A DNA stretch of 64,000 bases, taken from the NCBI RefSeq assembly GCF_019739195.1, contig NZ_JAHHDS010000003.1, forward strand, positions 806,001 to 870,000. Direction: 5' to 3'. The notes under the pieces are model-generated. The model did not search any database and had not been told where the DNA came from. It worked only from the letters and a program-made list of their open reading frames with translations. Origin of the DNA: Microcella sp. GTDB taxonomy: Bacteria > Actinomycetota > Actinomycetes > Actinomycetales > Microbacteriaceae. Shown one piece after another: positions 8,790 to 17,511 of the stretch (position 1 is the stretch's first letter; every line of letters begins with the position of its first letter). The position numbers were made by a program, and so were the translations under genes.

Positions 8790-9440
8790 CTACTCGGCCG
8801 CTTCGGCTTCCTCGTCGGCAGCCTTCTCAGCCGCAGAGTCGGCCGAGGCCTCTGCTGCGGCCTCGTCGACAGCGGCTTCGTCGGCCACGTCGGCGGCCGA
8901 CGCGCGGGGCACCGTGATGTTGATGACGAGCGCCTCGGGGTCGGTGACGAGAGTGGTGCCCGACGGCAGCGTGACGTCGCCGGCGTGAATCTGGGCACCC
9001 TCTTCGAGGCCCTCGACCGAGACGGTGAGCGACTCGGGAATGTGCGTGGCCTCGGCCTCGACCGTGAGCGTGTTGTGGTCGACCATGACCAGCGTGCCGG
9101 GGTACGACTCTCCCTCGACGTGCACGGGCACGTCAACGGTGACCTTCTCGCCCTTGCGCACGACGATGAGGTCGACGTGCTCGATGATCTGGCGCACAGG
9201 GTCTTTCTGCACGTCTTTCACGAGCACGAGCTGCTTGTCGCCCGCGATGTCGAGCGTGACGACCACGTTCGACTTGCGCAGCAGAAGCGCAGTCTCGTGG
9301 CCGGGCAGCGTGACGTGCTGCGGGTCGGTGCCGTGGCCGTAGATCACAGCGGGAATCTTGCCGACAGCGCGCAGCTTGCGCGCCGCGCCCTTGCCGAAGG
9401 CCTCGCGCACGTCGGCGTCGAGCTTGTTGTCGTCAGCCAT
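8790..9440 (-). CDS. rplY: 50S ribosomal protein bL25 (Ctc form)
   Basis: Binds 5S rRNA in the large subunit. 216 residues: an N-terminal L25 domain (about 1-95, REAFGKGAARKLRAVGKIPAVIYG), then the TL5/Ctc beta domain (about 100-190), then an Ala/Glu-rich acidic tail of about 35 residues. This is the long general-stress-protein form, as usual in actinobacteria. AAGGAG lies ten bases before the ATG, a strong ribosome-binding site. Confidence 0.95.
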   Translation of the reverse strand: MADDNKLDADVREAFGKGAARKLRAVGKIPAVIYGHGTDPQHVTLPGHETALLLRKSNVVVTLDIAGDKQLVLVKDVQKDPVRQIIEHVDLIVVRKGEKVTVDVPVHVEGESYPGTLVMVDHNTLTVEAEATHIPESLTVSVEGLEEGAQIHAGDVTLPSGTTLVTDPEALVINITVPRASAADVADEAAVDEAAAEASADSAAEKAADEEAEAAE

Positions 9441-9547
9441 GCTGATTACTCCTTGATCGGTGGGCCCTGAAGCCCGGTCTGATAGTCAACTCGAACGCGT
9501 GAATCGCGTGAGGAAAGACCTGATGCCTTGCCCACCGCGTCGATCAC

Positions 9548-9565
9548 GGAGCGAAAAATCGCTCC
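9548..9565 (-). terminator. Hairpin downstream of gntK
   Basis: A perfect 7-bp stem (GGAGCGA at 9548-9554 with TCGCTCC at 9559-9565) closes a four-base A/T loop 20 bases after the gntK stop and before rplY. It lacks a downstream U-tract; probable factor-assisted or intrinsic terminator. Confidence 0.5.
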
Positions 9566-9584
9566 CTCGCCGAAGTACAGTCGC

Positions 9585-10067
9585 TCAGTCTACCTGAGGC
9601 GCGAGAATCGCGGCGACGGCGGCCGCGAGCTCGTCGATCGACCTCGTCGCGTCGAGCACAACGACCTCTTCGTCGGCGTCGGGATGCTCGAGAGTGGCCA
9701 ATTGCGAATCGAGCAGCCCGGGCGGCATGAAGTGGTCGGTGCGGGCGGCGATGCGGCGTTCGAGCTCACGACGGGGCAGGTTCAGCAGCACGAACTCGGT
9801 GAGCGGCGCGAGCTCGCGTAGTCGGTCGCGGTACGACCGGCGCAGGGCGCTGCAGGCCATGATGCAGGGGCGTTCGTCGCGCAGGACCGCACCCACGGCA
9901 TCCAGCCAGGGGGCCCGGTCGGCGTCGTCGAGCGCTATGCCGGCCGCCATTTTCGCGACGTTCGCCGGTGGATGCTGATCATCAGCGTCGAGGAACGTCA
10001 CGCCGGTCAGTGCGCTCGCGGCGAGCCCGATGGTGGTCTTGCCGGAGGCCGAGACCCCCATGAGCAC
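9585..10067 (-). CDS. gntK: Gluconokinase
   Basis: Phosphorylates D-gluconate to 6-phosphogluconate, feeding the 6-phosphogluconate dehydrogenase encoded close by. About 160 residues: Walker A GVSASGKTT, then FLDADDQHPPANVAKMAAGIALDDADRAPWLDAV (here broken only by family variation), CSALRRSYRDRLRE, and HFMPPGLLDSQLATLE. These are the canonical GntK blocks. Start uncertain: GTG 10067 or ATG 10061; upstream in-frame codons have no start. It follows the monooxygenase gene on the same strand, probably in one transcript. Confidence 0.88.
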   Translation of the reverse strand: MLMGVSASGKTTIGLAASALTGVTFLDADDQHPPANVAKMAAGIALDDADRAPWLDAVGAVLRDERPCIMACSALRRSYRDRLRELAPLTEFVLLNLPRRELERRIAARTDHFMPPGLLDSQLATLEHPDADEEVVVLDATRSIDELAAAVAAILAPQVD

Positions 10068-10099
10068 GACCGACCGCGCGGTCGCGGATCGCGCCCAGT

Positions 10100-10423
10100 T
10101 CAGAGCTCGCCCTTGGCCGGGTCGCCCATGGGCAGCGGAATCAGGCGCGTCACCTCGACGGGCTGAGCGAGGTGCCCGTCGAGCGCGGCAACGAGGGCCA
10201 CCACCGCGGGGCTGCTGCCGTGCGCATCGAGTTCCGCAACGCTTCTCCACTTCTCGATCATCACCAGTCGGCCATCGTCGGCCTCGGTGATGACGTAGAG
10301 CTCGCACCCGGGCTCGTCATGCACGAGCGGAATCGCGACTTCGAGCGCGGCCACCACCGCATCTCGGTGCCCGTCGAGCGGGTGGAACACGGCCACGACA
10401 TTGACGACACCGGTGTTGGTCAT
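10100..10423 (-). CDS. Antibiotic biosynthesis monooxygenase (ABM/YgiN-like) domain protein
   Basis: Small ferredoxin-like alpha+beta-barrel protein of 107 residues. VVAVFHPLDGHRDAVVAALEVAIPLVHDEPGCELYVITEA followed later by EKWRSVAELDAHGSSPAV is the usual ABM pattern (shown here in parts). Members include quinol monooxygenases and heme or small-molecule oxidising enzymes; the substrate is not inferable. TAGCGT lies exactly six bases before the ATG, so it is probably translated from a leaderless mRNA that continues into gntK. Confidence 0.75.
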   Translation of the reverse strand: MTNTGVVNVVAVFHPLDGHRDAVVAALEVAIPLVHDEPGCELYVITEADDGRLVMIEKWRSVAELDAHGSSPAVVALVAALDGHLAQPVEVTRLIPLPMGDPAKGEL

Positions 10424-10429
10424 GCCCCC

Positions 10430-10435
10430 ACGCTA
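10430..10435 (-). promoter_or_regulatory. -10 box of leaderless ABM-gntK transcript
   Basis: TAGCGT, then GGGGGC, then the ATG at 10423: spacing exactly six. Confidence 0.5.
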
Positions 10436-10466
10436 CCGGCGACGACGGTGGTCGGCCACGGGGGTT

Positions 10467-10472
10467 TAGGCT
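10467..10472 (+). promoter_or_regulatory. Candidate -10 box of gnd
   Basis: TAGGCT about 70 bases before the gnd start, in the divergent region shared with the ABM gene. No clear -35. Confidence 0.35.
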
Positions 10473-10541
10473 GAAACCCGGTGTTGCCACCACCCCGCCG
10501 ACCGAGGCGCCGAGCGCCCCCACGTGATCTCAGGAGCACCC

Positions 10542-12002
10542 GTGACCAGCACCGCACCAGCACCCACTGCCAACATCGGAGTCGTCGGCCTCGCCGTCAT
10601 GGGCTCGAACCTCGCCCGCAACCTCGCGAGCCGCGAGGGCAACACTGTGGCGGTCTACAACCGCACATGGGAGAAGACCGAGACTCTGCTCGCCGAGCAT
10701 CCTGAAGCGGGCTTCGTGCCGGCCACCGACTACAAGGAGTTCGCGGCCGCGCTGCAGAAGCCGCGCACCGCACTCATCATGGTCAAGGCCGGCCGCGGCA
10801 CCGACGCCGTCATCGACGAGCTTGTGCAGGTCTTCGAGCCCGGCGACATCATCGTCGACGGCGGCAACGCGCTCTTCACCGACACCATCCGCCGCGAGAA
10901 GGCCGTGCGCGAGACGGGCATCAACTTTGTCGGCGCTGGCATCTCGGGCGGTGAGGAGGGCGCCCTGCTCGGCCCCTCGATCATGCCCGGCGGCTCGGCA
11001 GAGGCCTGGGTCACCCTCAAGCCGATTCTCGAGTCGATCGCCGCGGTCGCCGAGGGCGAGCCCTGCGTCACGCACGTCGGCACCGACGGTGCTGGGCACT
11101 TCGTCAAAATGATCCACAACGGCATCGAGTACGCCGACATGCAGCTCATCGCCGAGGCCTACGACCTGCTACGTCGCGTCGGCGGGCTTTCACCCGCCGA
11201 GATCGCCGACGTGTTCGCCGAGTGGAACACCGGTGAGCTCGAGAGCTACCTCATCGAGATCACCGCCGAGGTGCTGCGCCAGGTGGATGCGACGACCGGC
11301 CAGCCGCTCGTCGACGTCATTCTCGACCAGGCCGGTGCCAAGGGCACCGGCGCGTGGACAGTGCAGACCGCGCTCGACCTCGGCGTTCCCGTGTCGGGCA
11401 TCGCCGAAGCCGTGTTCGCCCGTTCGCTTTCGTCGAAGCCCGCCCAGCGCGCTGCTGCGCAGGCGTTGCCCGGCGGGGCCGAGAACTGGACGGTGTCAGA
11501 CCGTGATGCCTTCATCGAAGACGTGCGCCGCGCACTCTACGCCTCGAAGATCATTGCCTACAGCCAAGGCTTCGACGCGATCGTCGCGGGCGCTGAAGAG
11601 TTCGGCTGGGAGATCAAGAAGGGCGAGATCGCGAAGATCTGGCGCGCGGGCTGCATCATTCGCGCGCGCTTCTTGAACCGCATCACCGAGGCCTACGCCG
11701 CTGACCCCGCGCTTGTCGCACTCGTCACGGCGCCGTACTTCGCCGACGCCGTCTCGGGCTCGCTGCCCTCGTGGCGCCGCATCGTCGCCGGAGCCGCGCT
11801 CGCAGGTATTCCGACCCCCGCATTCGCCTCGTCGCTCTCGTACTTCGACGGGCTGCGCGCCGACCGCCTGCCCGCCGCCCTCATCCAGGGCCAGCGAGAC
11901 TTCTTCGGCGCCCACACCTATAAGCGCATCGACCGCGAGGGCACGTTCCACACCGACTGGAGCGGCGACCGCACCGAGAGTGTGGCCGAAGACACCCACT
12001 GA
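10542..12002 (+). CDS. gnd: 6-phosphogluconate dehydrogenase (decarboxylating)
   Basis: Oxidises 6-phosphogluconate to ribulose 5-phosphate and CO2 with NADP+, in the pentose phosphate pathway. 486 residues, normal length. The N-terminal Rossmann motif GVVGLAVMGSNLARNLASRG-type is followed by VDGGNALFTDT, ISGGEEGALLGPSIMPGG and the catalytic KMIHNGIEYADMQL (Lys and His). AGGAG six bases before GTG 10542 identifies the start over an upstream GTG. Next to the divergently oriented gluconokinase, it forms a gluconate utilisation pair. Confidence 0.96.
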   Translation: MTSTAPAPTANIGVVGLAVMGSNLARNLASREGNTVAVYNRTWEKTETLLAEHPEAGFVPATDYKEFAAALQKPRTALIMVKAGRGTDAVIDELVQVFEPGDIIVDGGNALFTDTIRREKAVRETGINFVGAGISGGEEGALLGPSIMPGGSAEAWVTLKPILESIAAVAEGEPCVTHVGTDGAGHFVKMIHNGIEYADMQLIAEAYDLLRRVGGLSPAEIADVFAEWNTGELESYLIEITAEVLRQVDATTGQPLVDVILDQAGAKGTGAWTVQTALDLGVPVSGIAEAVFARSLSSKPAQRAAAQALPGGAENWTVSDRDAFIEDVRRALYASKIIAYSQGFDAIVAGAEEFGWEIKKGEIAKIWRAGCIIRARFLNRITEAYAADPALVALVTAPYFADAVSGSLPSWRRIVAGAALAGIPTPAFASSLSYFDGLRADRLPAALIQGQRDFFGAHTYKRIDREGTFHTDWSGDRTESVAEDTH

Positions 12003-12050
12003 GCTTTCGGTCGTGCCGCCGCGCGGCGTCGTCTCACCTGCAACACGGCG

Positions 12051-12084
12051 GGTGCCCGGAGTTCCACCACAGACTCCGGGCACC
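12051..12084 (+). terminator. Terminator hairpin of gnd
   Basis: A perfect 12-bp stem, GGTGCCCGGAGT (12051-12062) with ACTCCGGGCACC (12073-12084), ten-base loop, 48 bases after the gnd stop. The downstream bases are not U-rich. It marks the end of the core block before the catabolic region. Confidence 0.7.
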
Positions 12085-12166
12085 CTCTGACGCGGCACCG
12101 TGCAGAAGTCGGAGTCGGCGGGCCGACTATGCCGACATGACCCCTACCCCATTTGGACACCATCAG

Positions 12167-12180
12167 ATATCCTATAGGCT
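12167..12180 (+). promoter_or_regulatory. Cluster operator/promoter site A
   Basis: ATATCCTATAGGCT, with the self-complementary core CCTATAGG at 12171-12178. TAGGCT doubles as a -10 box and would start the mRNA near 12187. Shares the TATAGG core with sites D, E, G and H. Confidence 0.6.
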
Positions 12181-12209
12181 TTGTTGCTCTGATGAAAGGC
12201 GTGTCGACG

Positions 12210-13166
12210 ATGACCGCTCCCGAACCCCGCTATGACCCAGAATTGCTGGCACTCCTGATCGCGTCGGGGGACGCCCGGGAGTCGTTCACGCCTGAGGCGA
12301 TCTTGACTCGACGCGCCGAGTGGATGCCCGCGCCGATCGACGATGTGCTCGCCGGTCGCCCGATCGAGCACGAGGAGCGCACGATAGCGGGATACGAAGG
12401 TGCGGACATCACCGTCTCCATCCTCCGGTCCACCCAAGACGACGCGCCTGGGCCAGGTTTCCTCCATGTCCACAGCGGCGGGATGATGATCGGCACGCGA
12501 TTCTCGGGCATCGAGCAACTAGTCGATTGGGTGGAACTGTTTGGCGGAACCTGCGTCACCGTTGAGTACCGGCTCGCACCGGAGCATCAAGATCCCGTTC
12601 CGATCGAAGACAGCTATGCGGCGCTGCTGTACACCGCCGAGAACGCCAGCCAGCTCGGCATCGACCCGCACCGGCTCGTCGTGGCGGGCATGAGCGCCGG
12701 AGGAGGACTCGCAGCGGGGCTCGTTTTGCTCGCCCGCGACCGCAACGGCCCACCCCTGGCCGGCCAGATGCTGATGTGCCCCATGCTCGACGAACGCAAC
12801 GACACCGAATCGAGCCACCAGTTCTCGCATCTCGGCCTGTGGGATCGCGAGAGCAACGACACCGGGTGGAACGCGCTGCTGGGCGATCGCCGGCACACCG
12901 ATCAGGTCAGCATCTACGCGTCACCTGCGCTCGCGCCAGATCTCTCGGGCCTGCCACCAGCTTTCGTTGACGTCGGCTCGATGGAAGTCTTCCGCGACGA
13001 AGACATCGAGTACGCCCGGCGCATCGCCGCGGTCGGCGGCGATGTCGAGCTGCACGTGTGGCCGGGCGCTTTCCACGGCTTCGACTTCGCCTTTCCGCAG
13101 GCAACTCTCTCTCGCCGCGCGCTCGTGGCCCGCCGCGAGTGGCTAGCGCGCATCCTCGAGGCCTGA
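12210..13166 (+). CDS. Alpha/beta hydrolase, HSL-type (abhydrolase_3)
   Basis: Putative carboxylesterase or lactonase of 318 residues. The oxyanion loop is HSGGMMIG (usual HGGG), the nucleophile elbow is GMSAGGG, and the acid and base lie in VGSMEVFRDED and WPGAFHGFDF. Start: GAAAGG lies ten bases before ATG 12210; ATG 12192 is an alternative adding six residues. The site A operator ties it to the catabolic cluster, where it might remove acyl groups or open a lactone; this is inference. Convergent with the MFS gene. Confidence 0.8.
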   Translation: MTAPEPRYDPELLALLIASGDARESFTPEAILTRRAEWMPAPIDDVLAGRPIEHEERTIAGYEGADITVSILRSTQDDAPGPGFLHVHSGGMMIGTRFSGIEQLVDWVELFGGTCVTVEYRLAPEHQDPVPIEDSYAALLYTAENASQLGIDPHRLVVAGMSAGGGLAAGLVLLARDRNGPPLAGQMLMCPMLDERNDTESSHQFSHLGLWDRESNDTGWNALLGDRRHTDQVSIYASPALAPDLSGLPPAFVDVGSMEVFRDEDIEYARRIAAVGGDVELHVWPGAFHGFDFAFPQATLSRRALVARREWLARILEA

Positions 13167-13189
13167 GGCCACCCGGCTCGCTCCGCACC

Positions 13190-14512
13190 CTATTCCGGCT
13201 CGCGGACCACGCTGCCGAGCGCCGACCGACCCTTGCCCAGCCGAAACGTGGTCACCAGACTCGACCGTCGACCCACAATCACCCCAATCACGATCGCGGC
13301 GACGAGAGGAATCGCGCCCGAGAGCATGAGCGCCGCCTGTGGCCCCAGACCATCAGAAAGCGCGCCCAAGAGAGGCCCTCCCAGCGCCTGGCCGCCCGCC
13401 ACGACTGAGACGTAGAGCGAGACGATACGACCTCGCACCATCGGATTACATGACAGCTGAACGAGCGAGTCGGAAACAACCTCGTAGACCAACCGAAGAC
13501 AGCCGACGGCGACCAAGAGGGTGATGAAAACGACCGTGGACAACCCAAAACCCGACAGCATCTGAAGAAGGGCAAACATCGCTGCCGTCATGATCACCGT
13601 GCGCAGGCGGAGGGAACGCACGCGAGTTGACACCAGGGCTCCGATGAGAGCACCGAGGGCGAGCATCGAGGTGTAGAGACCGAAGCCCGCAGCTCCCGAC
13701 TCATAGACGTTCTTGGCCATACCGCTGAGGGTGACCCCAACAGGCAGCGCGAATACCGCGAAGAATGCGATCAACACGAGCGGCCAGAAGATCGTTGGCT
13801 TCGAGCGCGCGTACCGCACTGTCTCGAAGAATTGGGGCCGGGTAAACGCGACGGCCGGTATCACGCGCAACTCGCCCACCCGCAGTAGCGCGACAGTCGC
13901 CGCGACACCGGCGCAGGCCATCGAGTAGACGACGATCGACCATCCGGTGCCGGCGTTCGCGATGATGACCCCACTGATCAGCGGCCCCAGAACACCACCG
14001 AGCCAGAAAACAATGGCGTACACGCTGATTGCATTCTGCAGGTTCGCTGGCGAAACCATTTCGCTGAGAAGCACCACGCGAGCAGGAATCTCGACGGTGT
14101 ACATGACCCCAATGACAAACGCAATCACCACGATGTGCCAGAGTTCGACGACTCCCGCGAGGGTGATCACCGCGAGCACGGTCGTGAGCATCGCGAATAC
14201 CCCGTAGATCAGCGCGACCGTCACACGGCGTGGAAAGCGATCGGCGATCATGGCCCCATACGGCCCGAGCACAATTATCGGCGCCCACTGCACGAACACG
14301 AGAAGGCCCACCGCCGACACGTTGCCGGTGATCTCGAGCGCGAGCCAGTCGACCGCGATGCGAAACATCCACGCGGCCGTATGCAACATGAAGTGGGCGA
14401 TCTGGAACCGCCGGAAGTTGCGATGAGACAGCGAAAGAAAGGAGTCTCTCAAGCGCCTGGGCCCTCTGAAAATCGGAATGGGCGCCGTCTGCGCGTCGTC
14501 GAGCGTCGACAC
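13190..14512 (-). CDS. MFS transporter (DHA3/enterobactin-exporter-like)
   Basis: About 440 residues and 12 hydrophobic segments: WMFRIAVDWLALEITGNVSAVGLLVFVQWAPIIVLGPYGAMIADRFPRR is spread over the first two helices and the motif-A loop (ADRFPRR). The family is commonly annotated as an exporter, yet the gene sits inside a sugar-acid cluster and may instead export or import an oligosaccharide or acid. GTG 14512 is nine bases from AAGGAG; GTG 14518 is too close to it. Divergent from the 14621 gene across site B, which may control both. Confidence 0.8.
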   Translation of the reverse strand: MSTLDDAQTAPIPIFRGPRRLRDSFLSLSHRNFRRFQIAHFMLHTAAWMFRIAVDWLALEITGNVSAVGLLVFVQWAPIIVLGPYGAMIADRFPRRVTVALIYGVFAMLTTVLAVITLAGVVELWHIVVIAFVIGVMYTVEIPARVVLLSEMVSPANLQNAISVYAIVFWLGGVLGPLISGVIIANAGTGWSIVVYSMACAGVAATVALLRVGELRVIPAVAFTRPQFFETVRYARSKPTIFWPLVLIAFFAVFALPVGVTLSGMAKNVYESGAAGFGLYTSMLALGALIGALVSTRVRSLRLRTVIMTAAMFALLQMLSGFGLSTVVFITLLVAVGCLRLVYEVVSDSLVQLSCNPMVRGRIVSLYVSVVAGGQALGGPLLGALSDGLGPQAALMLSGAIPLVAAIVIGVIVGRRSSLVTTFRLGKGRSALGSVVREPE

Positions 14513-14570
14513 GACCACGTACTCCTTCTCATGACTCGCGCACGAGGTCGCAGACCGGCACTGGCGCTGT

Positions 14571-14588
14571 TCCTATATCATATAGACT
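14571..14588. promoter_or_regulatory. Cluster operator/promoter site B
   Basis: CTATATCATATAG (14573-14585) is a perfect palindrome about the central C. TAGACT (14583-14588) is a plus-strand -10 box and TATGAT (14578-14583 reversed) a possible minus-strand one, so a bound regulator could block both the 14621 gene and the MFS gene. Confidence 0.65.
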
Positions 14589-14620
14589 TCTTCTCGCCAC
14601 GGGAACAATGGAGTACACCG

Positions 14621-16564
14621 ATGCCGAATCAGCCTTCCGACCCGCGCCCCCAGCTCTCGCTCACCGAGGCGGTCACTGTTCCGTCGTGGGCAATTCAGGA
14701 GCGGGAATTGATGGCGCGCCTCGAGGTCGCCGCCCGCGAGTTCGTCGCCCGCTACACCCGCGACGACGGCACCCTCATCTGGCGCGAAGAATGGCCGGGA
14801 ATGGACGGGTCGGACGACCCGTATGAAGCCTTCATGTATCTCGCGCTGTTTTACAGCATCGGGGGCAGCGACGAGGTCTACGAGATGGCGCGTCGGCTCT
14901 GGGATTCGATCACCTGGCAGTGGACACAGTATGGCCAGATCGATCGCGAGTTCGACCGATACTACGACTGGATGCACCACGGGGAAGCCAATCTCTTTCA
15001 CTACTTCTTCGGCTTCACGCGCCCCGACTCGGTCGTCGAACGACAAAGGGCCCGACGGTTTGCTGGCATGTACGACGGCTCCGACCCCATCGCCGATAAC
15101 TACGACCCCGAGCTTCATCTGATCAAGGCACCACAGGCCGGAAGCGCAGGCCCACGATTCGTCGTCACGGCGGAAGACCTCTCGACTCACCGCGGAGTGC
15201 TCGACGACTACCCGGCGCCGTTCGAAGACATGGTCACGAGCCCGTACGAGCTGGGAACGTGCAACTGGAGCGATGACCGCGTCTTCGCGGAAGTGATCGA
15301 ATTGATGAACCAGCGCACTACGCGCGGCGATGTTCCCCTGAACCTCAATGCGACCGGGCAGTTCACGCACGCCTATCTGTACTCGGGCGAGGAGGATCTC
15401 AAGACCTGGGTGCTCGAATACGTCGCCACCTGGCAGGCCCGAGCCGATGCCAATGGTGGCCTGCTGCCTGACAACGTCGGGCTGTCGGGCGCCGTCGGCG
15501 AATACAACGATGGCAAGTGGTGGGGCGGGCACTACGGTTGGCGCTGGCCACACGGCTGGCTCACCATCATCGAGCCGACCCTGAACGCCTCGCTCAATGC
15601 CTACTTGCTGACCCGCGGCGACGAGCAGGCCGTGCGGCTCGTGCGTCAGCAAATCGACACTCACTTCGCTCTCGGGCACAACGAGGGTGACGGCTGGTTC
15701 GTGCCACACAAGCGGCTCGACAGCGGCTGGGCAGATTACCGACCGGCCAATCCTTTCCATGCGATTCACCTATGGGCCCGCACGATGGCCGACGACGACC
15801 GCGAACGGGTCGAGCGCGTGCCGCGCACCACCGATTGGACGGAAGTGATCGTGCCGCGTCGTCCGTTCTCGACGAAGCACTTCAATGCGAACACCCTTGC
15901 CTGGTACGAGTATTCGCAGGGGCGCAATCCCGGCTACCCAGACCGGCTTCTGGCCGCGAACAATGAGCTCATCGACCAGCAGCTTCGACGCATGCGGTCG
16001 AGCGAGGGCGACCCGCGCAGGTGGGGCGAGGTGATCCACATTGACGGTCACACCGACACGGTCAGCATGCAGACCCATGGCTACGCCATCCACGCCTGGC
16101 AAGAGTTCTGCCCCGTGTACTTCGAGTCACTCATCCAACTCATGTGGGGCGCCCCCATGCATATCTCGCACGGCGGCCTGCAGCACGCCACGGTGCGGTA
16201 CTACGACGCCGATGAGCAGCGCCCCGGACTGCCGCCAGGAGTGGCAGCCCTGGTGCACGGGGTGAGCTCCAAGAGCACCACGATCGAGCTCGTGAATACC
16301 GAGAGTGAGCACGGCCGCACGGTGGTCATTCAGGCGGGCACTTTTGGGGAACACCGCTTCACGACTGCTGAGATCAGTCGCGCTGACGGCTCAGCCAGTG
16401 AGCCGCTGAGCGTCGACTCGGAGTGGCTCGATGTCCACCTTGCCCCGGGAGCCGGCGCAACGCTGGTGATCGGAATGGACCGGTACGCCAACGACCCGAG
16501 CTACCAGACGCCGTGGTCTCGTCGCGAGAACTGGGATCCCGTCATCCGGCCCCGGCAGCAGTAG
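14621..16564 (+). CDS. Unrecognised 647-residue putative carbohydrate-active enzyme
   Basis: I do not recognise the family. No signal peptide, so probably cytoplasmic. The first about 500 residues are helix-rich with conserved-looking aromatic/charged blocks: DWMHHGEANLFHYFFGF, KWWGGHYGWRWPHGW, and HIDGHTDTVSMQTHGYAIHAW. This resembles an (alpha/alpha) toroid of glycosidases and polysaccharide lyases. The last about 110 residues look like a beta-sandwich (TTIELVNTE ... LVIGMDRYAND). GGAG precedes ATG 14621 by seven bases. Operator B and neighbours suggest it releases monomers or an acid sugar from an imported oligosaccharide. Function inferred only from context and overall build. Confidence 0.6.
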   Translation: MPNQPSDPRPQLSLTEAVTVPSWAIQERELMARLEVAAREFVARYTRDDGTLIWREEWPGMDGSDDPYEAFMYLALFYSIGGSDEVYEMARRLWDSITWQWTQYGQIDREFDRYYDWMHHGEANLFHYFFGFTRPDSVVERQRARRFAGMYDGSDPIADNYDPELHLIKAPQAGSAGPRFVVTAEDLSTHRGVLDDYPAPFEDMVTSPYELGTCNWSDDRVFAEVIELMNQRTTRGDVPLNLNATGQFTHAYLYSGEEDLKTWVLEYVATWQARADANGGLLPDNVGLSGAVGEYNDGKWWGGHYGWRWPHGWLTIIEPTLNASLNAYLLTRGDEQAVRLVRQQIDTHFALGHNEGDGWFVPHKRLDSGWADYRPANPFHAIHLWARTMADDDRERVERVPRTTDWTEVIVPRRPFSTKHFNANTLAWYEYSQGRNPGYPDRLLAANNELIDQQLRRMRSSEGDPRRWGEVIHIDGHTDTVSMQTHGYAIHAWQEFCPVYFESLIQLMWGAPMHISHGGLQHATVRYYDADEQRPGLPPGVAALVHGVSSKSTTIELVNTESEHGRTVVIQAGTFGEHRFTTAEISRADGSASEPLSVDSEWLDVHLAPGAGATLVIGMDRYANDPSYQTPWSRRENWDPVIRPRQQ

Positions 16565-16637
16565 CAGCTGGCGGCGCATCAGGGAGTGGTGAAGGTGTCG
16601 GCAGCTGCCTGACCCGTGGCGGTCGCAGAGGGTTCGT

Positions 16638-17423
16638 CTAGGGCCCCAGCCGGAACCCTCCGTCGATGGCGATCGTCGCTCCTGTCACCCACCTCGCGTT
16701 GTCGGTGACGAGCATCACGACACCGGCGGCGATGTCGTCGGGACTCGCGAGCGATCCGCGTTCCCGCGCGTCATCCAGCACGGCTCGTGCCGCCTTCTCA
16801 CCACCGGCGAAGTCGACGGTCCAGCGCTCGAGACTCGGACTCGCGGTGCCACCGGGCATGAGCGTATTGACCCGCACGCCTCGGTCACGCAGCTCGAGCG
16901 CAAGGTTCAGCGCCGCGTGGTTGAGGGCGGCCTTGCTGGTGTCGTAGACGATGTTCTTGCGATTGGCGATGAGCGCATTGGTCGAACTGATCATCACGAC
17001 ACAACCGCTCGAGGCCACCAGGTCGTCGACCGCCTCCTGCACGAGAAACACGGGCGCCAGTAGATTGACCGACAACGCATCCCTCCATGCCTTCTCGGTG
17101 CCTGCCTCGAGCGGCTCATGAAGCACCATCGCGGCGTTGCATACGATGATGTCGATGCGGCCCCATCGGTCGCGAGCACGCGTCAGGATGGCCTGGGCGG
17201 CACCCTGAGGTTCACGCAGGTCCGCCCGCATGTACTCGGCCTCCCCGCCTTCACGTCGAACACGACGCAATGCCTCGGTCACGACATCGGAGTCGTCAGG
17301 GTCGAGACCGTGGAGCAGAACGTTGCTGCCCTCGCGTGCCAGCGCGACTGCCGTCGCGAGCCCGATTCCCGTCGTGGATCCTGTGACGATCGCGCAACGA
17401 GATGCCTCTTGATCACCCCGCAC
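16638..17423 (-). CDS. SDR family oxidoreductase
   Basis: NAD(P)-dependent dehydrogenase of 261 residues. Cofactor motif TGSTTGIG, CNAA motif as VCNAAMVLHEP, catalytic Ser in MISSTN and YxxxK as YDTSKAALNHAA. The C-terminus GATIAIDGGFRLGP is typical of classical SDRs. AGGAGG four bases before GTG 17423 sets the start. It follows the ABC permease genes by 88 bases on the same strand and is probably the last gene of that operon. Substrate likely a sugar or sugar acid (inference). Confidence 0.88.
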   Translation of the reverse strand: MRGDQEASRCAIVTGSTTGIGLATAVALAREGSNVLLHGLDPDDSDVVTEALRRVRREGGEAEYMRADLREPQGAAQAILTRARDRWGRIDIIVCNAAMVLHEPLEAGTEKAWRDALSVNLLAPVFLVQEAVDDLVASSGCVVMISSTNALIANRKNIVYDTSKAALNHAALNLALELRDRGVRVNTLMPGGTASPSLERWTVDFAGGEKAARAVLDDARERGSLASPDDIAAGVVMLVTDNARWVTGATIAIDGGFRLGP

Positions 17424-17511
17424 AGTGCCTCCTCACGCCGATCTCCCGCGTCGACTCCATCACCGAAGGTACTGAGTCGCGCGGCGCCGAGAAGTGGGCG
17501 CGCATGGCGCC

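Noticed and set aside
14135-14620. N-terminal extension of the 647-residue protein
   Set aside because: The extra 162 residues are antisense to the MFS gene and low-complexity; the ribosome-binding site and site B promoter support ATG 14621.
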